This document shows, piece by piece, positions 1-11,313 of a stretch of DNA of 64,000 nucleotides (its first letter is position 1; each line of letters begins with the position of its first letter). The stretch is taken from assembly GCA_964304625.1 (NCBI GenBank), contig OZ199840.1, positions 4,774,001-4,838,000 on the forward strand, given 5' to 3'. This stretch comes from Kudoa neothunni. Taxonomy: Eukaryota > Cnidaria. The notes under the pieces are model-generated. The model saw nothing but the letters and a program-made list of their open reading frames with translations, made no database searches and had not been told where the DNA came from. The position numbers and the translations under genes were made by a program.

Positions 1-917
1 TAGAATATTCAATATTTTATTAAATTTTAATATTTTATAAATCATTCCGTGAGATATTTATCTTATTGTAAGAATTTTAAAAACTAATTTGCCAAATAGT
101 TATATTACACCTTGATTTTGTTTGGACTTTATTGATAAAAATTAGTAATTTTAAAGTGTATCCCTGAATTAATGAAACTAAGTTTATATTCTGCATTTAT
201 AAAGGATATTTTTTGGACAAGATCGTATTGGTGTAATTATTATTTTAGGAGAAAAAGTGCGTCCGGAAAAATAGACACATCCTTTAAGTTATTGTATAAA
301 TAATTCGAAATTCATAATTACAACGTGATTTTTATATGACACATAGTATAGAATTATTCGATTCACTAATTAAGAACACGCTAAGTCTTGTTAATGAGTT
401 ATATTTGCATTGGTGCTTGTAAATTAACTACTTTATAACATGATATTTGTTATTAATTAATTTTAAATTTCAACGGCGTATTAAGCTTATATTAAGAATT
501 TCCTAGATAGGGATCACAAAGTACCTTTAAATATTAAGATCACTTATAAAAAACATTAATATTTGATTTCATAAAAAAAATTTATAATACAGAAAATTTA
601 AAATAAAGTTTAAAACTATTTAAAACGACTAATCATTGCATTAGCCTACACAAACCATACGTCAACGCCAACAGAATATTTTTGTTAATTAGACCGTAAT
701 TCATTAAATGCATTTCAGAGAATAGAAGTTATTCGAAGAGATCACAGTGTTTGAAAACTAGAAAAAATATTAAATATTTGTATAATGTATAATTTTACAT
801 TAAATAACTAACCTTTTTAAGAAATGATATTATCCAGCTTAATTCGAATTACCATTATTTTATAAAAAAGGAAACGAATGTAAGATAAAATTTTATTAAC
901 ATGAATGATATGTCAAT
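1..917. other. No gene seen
   Basis: Very AT-rich sequence without an ORF of note, a protein-like reading frame or a recognisable repeat. Confidence 0.5.
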
Positions 918-985
918 TTAACCTTCTAATAGACCGAAAATCGATTGCACTCCGATGGACTCTGGGGTAATTTTCTACCCCAAAT
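918..985 (+). repeat. piggyBac-like terminal repeat with hairpin
   Basis: A TTAA (918-921) is followed by CCTTCTAATAGACCG, then a block ending in the near-palindrome TGGGGTAATTTTCTACCCCA at 963-982. The same layout (TTAA, then CC(C/T)..CTAA, then AAAATCGAnTGCAC, then a GGGG...CCCC hairpin) starts the element at 7489. This is therefore an end of the same family. No matching right end was found; a related hairpin at 1668-1687 lies just before the hAT left end at 1700, so the element may be interrupted by that insertion. Confidence 0.5.
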
Positions 986-1699
986 TCTTATTTTATCGCT
1001 TTTTACAAAAAATCCGTAAGATGAAATATTAAAGATTTCGGCGGATAGACAAAAAAAGAATAAAAGTTAGAACACAAATAATTCGTTAATAATCCCACGA
1101 ATATTCCTTTTGTCAACAACCGTCGTAGTAGTTTTTAATTCTGATTTCGATTGGCTGTGTGTTGTTCTAATTAAAGCATTTAAAATTATAATATTAATCT
1201 ACATAATTTTTTAGTCTATTTGTAGGCCACAAATAAACCGCATTTAATGCAAACAAGACTCTCAATAATTTATTGCAAATTGCACACACAACGTTGGTTT
1301 TTTAATCCATTTTCTTGGAATAAAAATTAAAGGCGGTATAAGACTTGATTGTCATGATTCACTCCTTTAGTAGGGCATATAATAACTTTGCCATCGTTTA
1401 AAGAATTCCTCTGAAAAATATCATTCTCAAAAAACGTTTTTATATAGAATCACGTGATCTACTTACAGTTTGTAACGTTGTATCGTAAAATCTAGAAAAT
1501 AGTAATTCCTAAGACTTAACATTTATTCCAAAAATTGTTATTTTAATTTTAGCAAAAAAATTGTTATTTTATTTTAGTATGTAAATAAAATTATTCTGAA
1601 GGAATACGAGCAATCTCAGAATGTTTGAAATTATAAATAACAAATCATACAATAAACAAAGTCTCATTGGGGTTGATTTCTAGCCCAAATCCATAGGAG

Positions 1700-4039
1700 C
1701 AGTGGTTCCCAACCTTTTTGACACGCGTACCCCCTATTAGCTAAGCTAAACGAATACGAACCTCAAGCATTTCATTTCATGTAAATTTTTGCTAGTAATA
1801 TTTTTGTTAAAAAAATATTGTCTTATATGCTAGATTTCCATATACATTCACAAGTTTTAGCTCTAATTAAACAATAATTTTCACTAAAAGCGCTTTTTAA
1901 TAAAAATATTCTTGAGGTAATCATCTTAAAACAAAATGTTTATTTCGATAAGCATTAAAAATGTAATAGCGATTTTAAAAATAAGAAACCTACAGGTATA
2001 TCTTGGTTAATACTGAGGCGACATTTTACAACTTCGTTGAAATCTGATTATAGTAATAAAAAAATAATAAACAAACTATTGAAAAAAATAATGTTTTTTA
2101 TTGAAGTGTAGTGTTTGTTATTAAAAAAAATAAATTCAGGTTTTAAAATTTATAATATACAAAAATAGTACTCATTTTTAAAGAACTCCGCGATATCTTA
2201 TCTTTATGACTAAAACGAATGAGTGATTTACTAATATTATAAAATATAACTTACAGTTAATGAGACTTATGACTGTGTTTAATTTAAATGAATAATTCGA
2301 ACTGAAGAATTGCTTTGAAATAGAAACTAGCACATCATGTTCTGGATTTAGTCTATTGCAGAATTTGTGTTTGATATGAACCAGTGTGTAAAATCCAAAT
2401 TCGCAAAAATATGTTGTTGTGAATAGTATTATTTTTTAACGTCTTTTCTGTGAGTTTTTAGGAAAAGTTTTTTAATGGAGCACCAAAATTCTCCAATATA
2501 TTTTATTTTTAATTCGTGACGCAAGATTTCCATTGATTGTAGCTCAATCAGTTCTTCCTTCAAAGTATCGTTGTCAGCCTTGGTGCTGATGTCAAATATA
2601 ATTGTATTTCGCATCCAATTATATTTGTGAAGATTGCTCTGCTCGTGGTTGGAAATAACGTTTAACTGAGTATTTTAATATTGTGAGATGATTTGAAATT
2701 TCTTCTGACGATACTGTTGGCAATTTAATGGCATCAGTTTGTAGCATCTCTTCAAGTTGTGGAAAGTTCACATAATTTTCGGATAAAATCCTACTCTTCC
2801 AGAACGTAAGTTTTGCTGTGAAAGAGCGCATTTTTTCAGAAACGTCAATTAAAGTAACCATTTTCCGCTAGATATACAAATTGAAGTTATTGGGATGCTC
2901 AGACATAAGATAGGTATGCCATTACATAATTGAATATTTTGTCGTCAAAATATTTATAACGATCGTTATTTCTTTCTCTAAGAAACATAGCAACTTCATC
3001 TTTGAGAATAAATAATCGTTTGAGGCATTGACCTTTAGATAACCAACGAACTTCGATATGGTAGAATGACACATCATAATCTTTTTTCATTTCTTGACAA
3101 AGAATTTTAAAAAGTCGATGGTTATATTCCTTGGATTTAATTTCATCCACCATCTTCATTACAACGTCAAGAAAATCCTTTATTGTCGATGGGAGAGTTT
3201 TTGAAGCTAGGACATATCTATGGAGGAAACAATATGTTACCAAAAGGTCTGGTACTTTTTTTTAACAAATGCACCAAAACCAGACTTTTTCCCAAGTAAC
3301 GAAGGTTCCCCATCTGTGCACATGCTACATAATTTCTTAGTACACTCAAAATTTTGTTTCTTAAAAGAATCCTCCAACAATTAAAAATATCTGAGTCTTT
3401 CACTCCTTTTAGTAATTTTTGACAAAATAAAAACTCATCTATGAACTTATCCTCGTGAGCATAGCGGACTAAAAATAAAGTTGGCCGCACTGAGATACAT
3501 CGGTTGATTCATGAAGTTGTAAACTATACGTAAACGGAGTGTTCTGTAATTCCGTGAACATTTGATTCAAAATGTTTTGAGACATATCAACTATTCTACC
3601 TTTAATTGTGTTATTTGATAGAGTGATGACGTCAATTAGTTTCCCTTGTTCTTTCGCACACGGTTTTATCAGTGTTTCGGCAATTGTGTGTTCTTTTTTT
3701 GTTTTGCTATATTGTAGGAAATTTTATATAATGCTTCTAGACATGGTTTTGTTGACTTTACAAATCCAAGCATGTGTAAAGGTTTTGACTTTTCAGAATA
3801 TTCTTTTTTAGTGAAGATCATCGATAGAACAATTAATGAGAGCTGGGTGGAATGAATTGAAATGTTTTTTTTTTAATTTTGACGGTTTTAGATTTGTATT
3901 TGACAAAATTTTTCCACAAACGAAAATACGAAACAATGTGGTTTTTGTGTGTGTCATCCTTTTCGGATATATATTCCAAACCAAATGAAATATATTCTTC
4001 GTTATATTGTCGCTCCTTTAGATAATTCATTGTTGTCAT
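1700..4039 (-). mobile_element. hAT (Buster/SCAND3-like) transposon, degenerate
   Basis: The left end at 1700 reads CAGTGGTTCCCAACCTTTTT, the classic terminus of Buster/Charlie-type hAT elements, and is preceded by a possible 8-bp target sequence (1692-1699). A decayed transposase lies inside on the minus strand from about 4039 to 2290. I could not find a matching right terminal repeat or target duplication near 4.0-4.2 kb, so the right edge given here is the end of recognisable coding sequence. Confidence 0.75.
2290..4039 (-). pseudogene. hAT transposase pseudogene (SCAND3/ZBED5-like)
   Basis: Read on the minus strand, consecutive frame-shifted segments match the order of SCAND3/ZBED5/GTF2IRD2-type hAT transposases. 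An N-terminal stretch contains RQYNEEYISFGLEYI (near 4030-3980). Next come a segment with ETLIKPCAKEQGK and LSNNTI (about 3710-3490), DESTD-type HESTDVSQCGQ, a segment with FLFCQKLLKGVKDSDIFN (3490-3218), and FLHRYVLASKTLP..EVRWLSKG (3240-2900). Then follow FPQLEEML (2861-2619), EELIELQS (2614-2429) and the C-terminal dimerisation block TTYFCEFGFYTLVHIK (about 2420-2300). Several frameshifts separate the segments (for example near 3488, 3230, 2615 and 2430), so no functional protein can be made. Identification is from family motifs and is firm; exact edges are approximate. Confidence 0.85.
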
Positions 4040-4040
4040 C

Positions 4041-4064
4041 TATAATAATAATAATAATAATAAT
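4041..4064. repeat. (TAA)n microsatellite
   Basis: A run of about seven ATA/TAA trinucleotides lies just upstream of the hAT transposase start. It is simple sequence with no coding role visible. Confidence 0.85.
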
Positions 4065-5375
4065 CATAATTTTAAATGAATTAACTTATTCGAAAAATGT
4101 ATATAAGGATGTTAAACTGACAGGTCGTTTGTAATAAACGATTATTCATGTTTATTTGAGGTATAAGAATAAATATGTTTAAAAATTATTTTTGCTTTGT
4201 TCAGTATTAATTAATCAATCAAGGTAATAATTAAAAAAATCTTACATTATAGTCTATTATAGAAGAAGATAATATAAAATCGAGATAAAAAAATTGTGAA
4301 AATAATAAATGATACCATAATATTATCATAATATAATAACAAAGATAAGAGCCAAAAAAATGCTTCAAATGGTGAATTTAAAGAGATGATTTAAATTTTT
4401 GTTTCGAAAATCTACGATTCGATTAAAAATATTATGTCGATATTGACCATTTGAATGTGAAGAGAGAGTGTTTAAGGTTTTTTAAGTAGCATAAATTGAT
4501 GAACGAATCAAAAAATTCGTATTCAACTAGTAAATTAGAAAAAAAATCCTATAAGAAATTTTTGGTTAAAATATTAATTGAAATCGTAGTTAGTGAATAT
4601 TTATGCTAGATTGAGAAATTAGTATATATATTTGAAGAGTTAAGAATTAGTCTTTACACCAATCAAAATCTGGTCACGTGAACCTGAGAATAGATACAAA
4701 GGCGCGTTATCTGATCCAAATGAAATATAAAAAGCAAAACATATTTACTCTATAATTAAGATAGAAATCACTAATTTATAAAATATCTTTCAGAGAGTTA
4801 GAACAAATTGATGTACATTACAATTTAAACCAGATAGAAAATCGGAACGTTATAAATCATTGAAGCCATGATGCTGGAAAATATATAACACGGACGAATG
4901 AATTCTACAATAAAAAAAATTATAATAAATGATAATTTTTATTATAGTTTATTAATTAAAATTATCATAATTGCACTTAATTTTTTCCACCCCCTGAAAG
5001 ATACAAAAAAATTCAGAAAAATCACTTATATTTACTCAATAGATAGAAAATCATAAAAAATGATATTAATAAGTCAAAAACCACAGAATAAATAAATAAA
5101 TATAACGAAGAACTACGAAAGTAATTAACACCATAATTCGCGCGAGTTGCAGAGAAAACGAGAAGAATAAGTCACTATTCGTTGTTTGCATATTACACTA
5201 ATTCTAAGAGAATCAATAAATATATGTGGCCGAATTTAATTAGTTTCATCAATTAAACATTTATGGAGAGACAAAACAACATAGATGATAATCAACAAAT
5301 AAATCCCAGATTATTAAAAAAATAACACCACGTTTAATAATACATTTATATTGATTCTAAATAATCCATATTAAT
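4065..5375. other. No gene seen
   Basis: AT-rich intergenic DNA downstream of NUBP1 (which is read leftwards). No ORF with protein-like composition, transposon terminus or structural RNA was recognised. Confidence 0.5.
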
Positions 5376-7107
5376 TTATTCCATACGGTTAACAAAAAAC
5401 TGAGCCAATAATTTGTATTGTGGAATACAAGCAGTATTTTGAGTGGATTCAACAGTTTCGAATATATTCTCCCCACTATCCGAACAATTAACGACCAAGG
5501 GATCGAACGGAAACGTAAAGCATTGATGTTTGTCTTTAAGTGATTGATTTGAATTGGGGAATAATTCGATATTGTTCTACCGAATTAGATTTAAACCACA
5601 CATACACAGACAAACATTCTATTTGATTACACTGCAGTTCGAACATTTAAAATAGGCCATATTTTCACAAACACATGACACACTCAATTTGACTCTATTG
5701 ATAAAGTTCAATTCTTTACGGACATCTTGAAGTGATACTTCCTAGGAGATTAAATAGGATTATTAAATTGCATATTAAAGGATTAGAATATTGAAAACCT
5801 GTGGTGTAGACACCAGCATAACGGTTACGTTAGTTAAGAAGCGCAGGTATTGGCTTAGTGTGATGTGTTCGTCACTGGTCCCAGGCGGGGTGTCAATCAC
5901 CAACACATCCAATCCATCACCCCAATCCACATTTAATAACAATTTTTTAATGAGGGCGTTCTTTTTAGGACCTCTCCAAATAACCGCATCATTATCAGAA
6001 TTCAACAAAAATGCAGTTGACATCACAGCGATGCCATCATCATTAAGCTATACAACAATTCTAAGCCCGGCTAATACTTTAATGTAAATTTACGATAGGG
6101 CAATATCCTGAACCACTTTGATGAATCTAAATAAAAATTTTTACAAAAATATTTTATGGGTGAGGGTTGTTGGTACAATAATGGTTAACCCCTAAAACCA
6201 CATGTACTTATGTCAATATAATTTTAAATCAAAGCATCACTCATAAATTAATTATATATCATTTGGGATATTTATTTATTATTTTTAATTTATTTAATAT
6301 ATTTTTAATTTTTTAACTTTGATTAGAAAATACATAATGTTAATAAATTATTGAGTTTTTGTATTTGTGCACTAATATAAAATATTAATCTGCTTCACGC
6401 ATGCGCCGATTAATTATTACCCTCCCGCGGACGATTTATTAGTGGTTTAAATTAAAAAATTATTTTCATTATTTGACATATTAATCATATTATATACGCC
6501 GATGAGATGGACAAATTAATTATTGTACCAACAACCACCTCATGAATAATTAAATCTGATGATGTAGATGATACATCTCCAGAAGCTCCTAGAATACAAG
6601 GAATAGAAGGTCCACACAGATCCAAATCAAGCACTCCAACCTATAAATTTAAATTTGATTAAATTAATTTGATTAAATTTATTTATATAATTTTATAAAT
6701 GTAAATATTGCAGAAATTTTGAAACACATAATCAAATGATGCAAATACATTTAACGAATGAAAATGAACTAAAGATCTTGCCAAGTTAGCTGTCATCGTA
6801 CTTTTACCTACTCCACCTTTACCCGACATCACAAGGATGATTTGCTTGATTGGTTCCAGAATTTTGGCAACTTCTTGAGCCTCTAAAAACAAATATAATA
6901 TTTTAATTTATTCCAATTAAATATAACCATTTAGAAATTGTTCTTTTAACTTTACTGCTTCATTAGACGAACATAATGATTGATTAGGGCATCCTTCACA
7001 AGCCGCTGACTTTCCTGCAGTGGAAGATCCTACACCCGGGCAGTCTGAATAAAAAAAATAATTTTGTTTTGCTCAATAAAATGCTTGCTTTCAGGCTCTG
7101 GCTCCAT
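5376..7107 (-). CDS. NUBP1: Cytosolic Fe-S cluster assembly factor NUBP1 (NBP35), 7 exons
   Basis: NUBP1 is a P-loop ATPase scaffold that binds Fe-S clusters in the cytosolic iron-sulfur assembly pathway, with NUBP2 as partner. Exons, minus strand: 7107-7089, 7044-6928, 6882-6749, 6640-6539, 6047-5799, 5741-5631, 5576-5376. All phases agree and give 310 residues; human NUBP1 has 320. Visible marks: the N-terminal ferredoxin-like motif CX13CX2CX5C (CPGVG...CEGC...C), Walker [44 protein letters not shown] (switch II), [12 protein letters not shown] and a C-terminal CxxC read as CSNC, where the family usually has CPxC. The C terminus contains GENIFE and ends in TAA. Introns are 44, 45, 108, 491, 57 and 54 nt. 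The first is a GC-AG intron, needed to join the short MEPEPE exon to the Cys motif; the start codon is therefore the least certain part. Confidence 0.93.
6155..6545. mobile_element. MITE-like inverted-repeat element in NUBP1 intron 4
   Basis: Inverted repeats bracket about 390 bp. GAGGGTTGTTGGTACAATAA near 6162-6181 is matched by its reverse complement near 6515-6541 (TTATTGTACCAACAACCACC). It makes up most of the 491-nt intron 4 of NUBP1; the other introns are 44-108 nt. The 5' splice site (GAG|GTGG at 6539/6538) lies inside the right repeat. No target duplication was confirmed and no protein is encoded. Confidence 0.6.
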
Positions 7108-7143
7108 TAAATTTAGGTATCAAAGAATGAATTGAGTAAGAAA

Positions 7144-7155
7144 TGCGCATGTGCA
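7144..7155. promoter_or_regulatory. TGCGCATGTGCA palindrome upstream of NUBP1
   Basis: TGCGCATGTGCA lies 37 bp upstream of the proposed NUBP1 start codon and resembles the NRF-1 consensus (YGCGCAYGCGCR), which in animals often sits in housekeeping-gene promoters. Similar GCATGCGC sites also occur at about 6398, 20650, 24556 and 25020, so it may not be gene-specific. Regulatory role is inference. Confidence 0.3.
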
Positions 7156-7488
7156 GAATACACATTATTGTGCATAATTTGGTTGATTAAAAAATTTTTT
7201 ATATTAAATTATTACTTATTCATTATAATAGAGTAGTAAATTGTGAGAACGTATATAATAATTACTGTTCACGTTTTATAAAATAATAGAAAATTTATTT
7301 AATTGAAAGTTGGGACAGATTTATCGTAAATTACAGACAATTGATAATATTCTAGAGATTTAATTAATATATTTATAATAAATAATATTTATATTTAAAG
7401 TTAATTTTGTTTAATTTGTATTATATTAATGTAAAAATTGAATATAGATTAAAAATATTGAATTTTTATATAAATGTGATCATGATTT

Positions 7489-8515
7489 TTAACCCACTAA
7501 TTAATGTACTAAAAATCGACTGCACACCGATGAATTTCAGGGGAAAAAACTAGCCCAGATTTTTATCTCTTCATTCGTACCATAAAAAATATTTATTTTC
7601 GGAAATTCAAATAGGCTAGATTCAACATGTAAAACAACTAACATTAGAATAGTAATACTCATAATCTTACGCATACTATAGACCGTAATCGTTAAAATCT
7701 GCAATGAAAATTTTTGATTAAATTTTAAGGATTGAATAGATTGGACTTTTCTATCATGTAATCAATATTTTAATTATTATTTGCGAAACAAAATAGAACA
7801 TTTAATGAGAATAAGATTCACAAACACTCAGAATGTATTTTGCAACAGTTTCATACATATGAGACAAGCAGTAGTGTGGGGTTTTTTATCGATTTGCCAT
7901 AAAAAACATCATAACCTTGAAAATATTGTACATTTATTTGGTGTGTTGAGTTATGATAGAATAGATAAGGTTGATCTCTTAGGATTTTGGGTTTCACGGG
8001 TATTTTTTCCATTAATGGAATGATATAATACCTTTGCCTTATTTTCAAAAACTTCCTCCTAGCCATATTATCTCCCAAGTTTTTTGGTACTTGGAAAACG
8101 CATCTTTAAATAATAAATCCATTAAATAGAAAAACAACACCATTGGCCGTCATTATTGATTGCGGGTTTACTCGAACTCTCAAAGTTTTCAATTTAATCA
8201 GATTCTTACGACATAACTAATAGTTGTAAAGTATTCATAATAATTTCAAAAAAGAATTTGATTAATCAATTTAATTAGTATTGGTGAAATCCATCCACAT
8301 TATCGTTACGATAAAATTAAAACAGGAAGTCACGAAGCCACTGCTAGAGGTAATAACTGTATAACTTCAAATTTATCCATCAGATAAATTAAAAATTTAA
8401 TATATGTAATAATTATTGTTTTATCTGCCAAACGATGTGAAAAAAATCTGGGGGAATTTTTTAACCCAAAAATTCATTGGAGTGTAATCTTATTATAAAT
8501 TTTGTGGAAGATTAA
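7489..8515. mobile_element. Non-autonomous piggyBac-like element with TTAA ends
   Basis: TTAA at 7489-7492 is followed by CCCACTAATTAATG, AAAATCGACTGCACACCGATG and the hairpin CAGGGGAAAAAACTAGCCC. In inverse orientation at 8430-8511 the same blocks recur (CTGGGGGAATTTTTTAACCC, CATTGGAGTGTAATCTT, then GGAAG and TTAA at 8512-8515). The pair defines an element of about 1.03 kb with terminal repeats of about 70 bp and the TTAA duplication typical of piggyBac. Opposite-strand ORFs of about 75-80 codons inside (7781-8078) show no transposase motif that I recognise. Confidence 0.65.
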
Positions 8516-8559
8516 AAAAAAATTATATTCTATGAGAGGAAACAATTCATGTTTAAAAT

Positions 8560-8645
8560 CAAAAACTTCTTTTTGGGCTAAAAATTTTACCCCAAACTCA
8601 TTAGGGGGCCAATGAAATGATTTAAAAAATCCTTAATACCTTTTA
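8560..8645. repeat. Second hairpin repeat next to the piggyBac-like element
   Basis: TTTTGGGCTAAAAATTTTAC followed by CCCC, about 45 bp beyond the previous element, repeats the same GGG..CCCC hairpin and flanking CATTAGGG block in the right-end orientation. It is probably the remnant of a neighbouring copy; no left end was assigned. Confidence 0.4.
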
Positions 8646-9665
8646 AAATTAAATATATAGTTTTTAAGAAATAACAATAAAATTATTTAAATATGTAAAT
8701 TATGATGTAGTTGATTTTTTGGTTGTTATTTATTTTCGTAAACTAAGTTTAATCATAAACAAAATTGATCAGTCTAAATAAATTAAAATGAATTAAAACA
8801 TATTTTTGAATATAATAAGACAGTTGGACTTTAGAATAGACGAATAATATTGAACAAAATTTACGTAGTTACTTTTGCTGGATAAACTTTATATTTTAAA
8901 ATTAGGAAATATTTAAATCATTAATAAGGATGTGTATTAGCTCTTATTTGATACAGGTAGGATCCAAGAATCCTCGTTTGTAATAAATAATGTATATATC
9001 TATTAAAAGGTAAAATAGTTGGTCAAAATTTTGTTTAAATTCAGCAAATACATTTATACAATTGTTTGAAATATTTTCACAATTTTTTATTAATTTAATT
9101 AACTTAAATTTTAGTTTGTTAATATGAAAAATATTATTTCCATTCACGATTTAAAAAAAATATAATTGTGACATGTTTTTAATAGTAAAACATAAACTGG
9201 GTAGTGAATCTCAATACTCTCATACAATAAGAGTCTATTCATTCATATTAGACAAATATACATTAATATTAGTTGGAAATTCAGTTGTTGATTTACACAT
9301 CTCCGCATTATTTATATAGATTGAGAACTAGAAATAGACGTTTATTAACTTGTATAGTTTTGCCAATCCATATAATCCTTCTTTCAAGATGAATGAGGTT
9401 GCCAAGCTCATGGATATCGATTAAGAGTTTGTTTATCGAAATTAACTTGTCATTGATATAACAATTTTAATAATAATTAAAATAATTAAAAATTACGAGC
9501 TACTACAAATACAATAATTAAAATTTTCATAATTTATTATTTAAATTCGCATAATGATGAATTTCGTCTGTTACTAAAATCTTTTAATTATGAACGAAAC
9601 AATTTACTCAATTTTCAATTTCATTAAGTAATCAAAAATTTTTATCCTAATGATATATTTAAAAT
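8646..9665. other. No gene seen
   Basis: AT-rich intergenic sequence. The only ORF (8944-9147, minus) has low-complexity Ile/Asn/Lys-rich composition and no motif. Confidence 0.5.
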
Positions 9666-9667
9666 TA

Positions 9668-11311
9668 CCGTATATACTCGAATATAAGTCGCAGTCATAA
9701 ACGATAAATTTATTAAAGCTTAAACTTTTAGAAATTTAAAAAGTATGTTTTAAATAAAATCTGATTTTTTTAAGACAAAATAATAAAATGATTATCACAA
9801 AAATATTAACAGACTATTATTATTCATTGTCGTCGTCAACGTCCTTAGCTGACGAAAACTCATCCTCTTCAACATGACGTACACTTTGTTCTGATATCAA
9901 AGTATATCGTCTTCAGTTCCGTCCATCGCATTAGGAATGCCACATTTTTTGAACGATTTCTTAATTATATCCGTGTCTATGGAGAGTCAAGAATCTTTTA
10001 CTCATTTAGATACCAATGCTAATGCAGATCTCTTAAAATTTCCTGATGCTGTCTTTTTCGCCATTCCGCCTGACTTCCATTTGATCCATTGGTCGCGTAC
10101 GTTATTTGAATGGATAATTGAAAGTAACATCTAAAGGTTGTAATATTGAGGTTTAGTCCGAGGGAATAATAGCAGTATCTGATTTAACGTCGTTTTTGAC
10201 ATGTTGTTTGACATCATGAACGAGATGAGCTCGGAACATATCCCAAACTGACAGACTTGGTTTTTTATCCAAATTACCACCTGGGCGACGAGACCATACT
10301 TTCTCCATCCAAATATGAAATCCTTCCACATTCATCCATCAATTCCATCGTTTCTCGTGAACATGAAAAACGACTTCAAGGGTGAATTTTTCTTTTGGAA
10401 ACGTTTTCCGATAAAAAATTATCATTGGAGGCAATTGAGTTCCATCCGCCATACAGGTTAAACGGCAGTAAATTATGTTTTTTCATGACCAGTTGTTCTA
10501 ACCGTCACGTTTTTTGTTCCTATATTATCAACTGTCCGGTTACCAGGAACATCAAAAACATAGGTGTTTCTTCCATGTTTCCAATCCGACTAGGATCATA
10601 ATTTATCTTTTTCCTTATATCTATAACATATTTATAAAAGTTGATAATCTTGTTTTCCAAATCGGACGGAAGTTTTTGACAAATTTTGGTTCTTATCTAA
10701 GAGCCTAACCATGCCTGTTCATAAGACGCGTGTACCATCCGGCATATGCATTAAAGTTTAAATCCTTTATAATATATTTGGATTTTAATCGAATCGCTCC
10801 GCGCGTCACTACGTATCTGCATTGTCCCATTTCATTTATCCACATGTTTAACTCTTCCTCTTCGCGGATAAATTTTGACGTCATTCCCCTATTGGCTTTT
10901 TTTGAAACTGATAATTCTTCCAACTGCAGACCAGCTTTTCTTCAATCGCATACCTGCTTTTTGCTAAATCCATTTTTATTAGCCGTAAGTCGATTGTTGT
11001 TACGTTCGATAACATATTTTGCAACCTCTAATTTGAATTTGGCGTCATAGCAATGTTTTATAATGGAACTCATTATCCTAACATCAGTGGAATATATATT
11101 AAATATCAACAAAGAAATTCCGTCGTTTAATTTAACAGTATTTTTTTATATAATGATAAAAAGTAAAACATAAACTTATAACGGATGATTTATATACTCA
11201 ACTAACTATCAGCCTAATTTTTACGTCGATGTATCGTGTATAAGACGCGTGAGGTTTTTGAAGTAGAATTTTTTGAAAAAAAAAGTTCGACTAAAACACG
11301 AATATGTATGG
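9668..11311 (-). mobile_element. Tigger/pogo transposon with TIRs and TA duplication
   Basis: The left terminus CCGTATATACTCGAATATAA (9668 onward) follows TA at 9666-9667. The right terminus (11289-11311) is its imperfect reverse complement, CGACTAAAACACGAATATGT then ATGG, and is followed by TA at 11312-11313. About 14 of 21 outer bases plus CGAC match. The TA duplication is the Tc1/mariner-pogo signature and agrees with the Tigger-like transposase inside on the minus strand. Confidence 0.75.
9830..11065 (-). pseudogene. Tigger-like (pogo) transposase pseudogene
   Basis: Minus-strand frames show, in order: a psq-type HTH (about 11060-10925) with KFKLEVAKYVIERNNNRLTA and FSKKQV, where the usual DWRK is D-stop-RK, a TGG to TGA change. 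Next is a CENPB-type HTH (10923-10705) with WINEMGQCRYVVTRGAIRLK and WYTRLMNRHG. The catalytic DDE region (10335-10150) has VWSRRPGGNLDKKPSLSVWD and FRAHL. The tail follows with QPLDVTFNYPFK and KKSFKKCGI before an acidic C-terminus. Stops and frameshifts occur in the catalytic and C-terminal parts. These motifs are those of Tigger/JERKY-family transposases. Confidence 0.85.
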
Positions 11312-11313
11312 TA

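Noticed and set aside
5791-6087. 98-codon plus-strand ORF
   Set aside because: Antisense shadow of NUBP1 exon 5, which contains the invariant [10 protein letters not shown] motif.
10730-11050. 106-codon plus-strand ORF
   Set aside because: Antisense to the Tigger DNA-binding domains.
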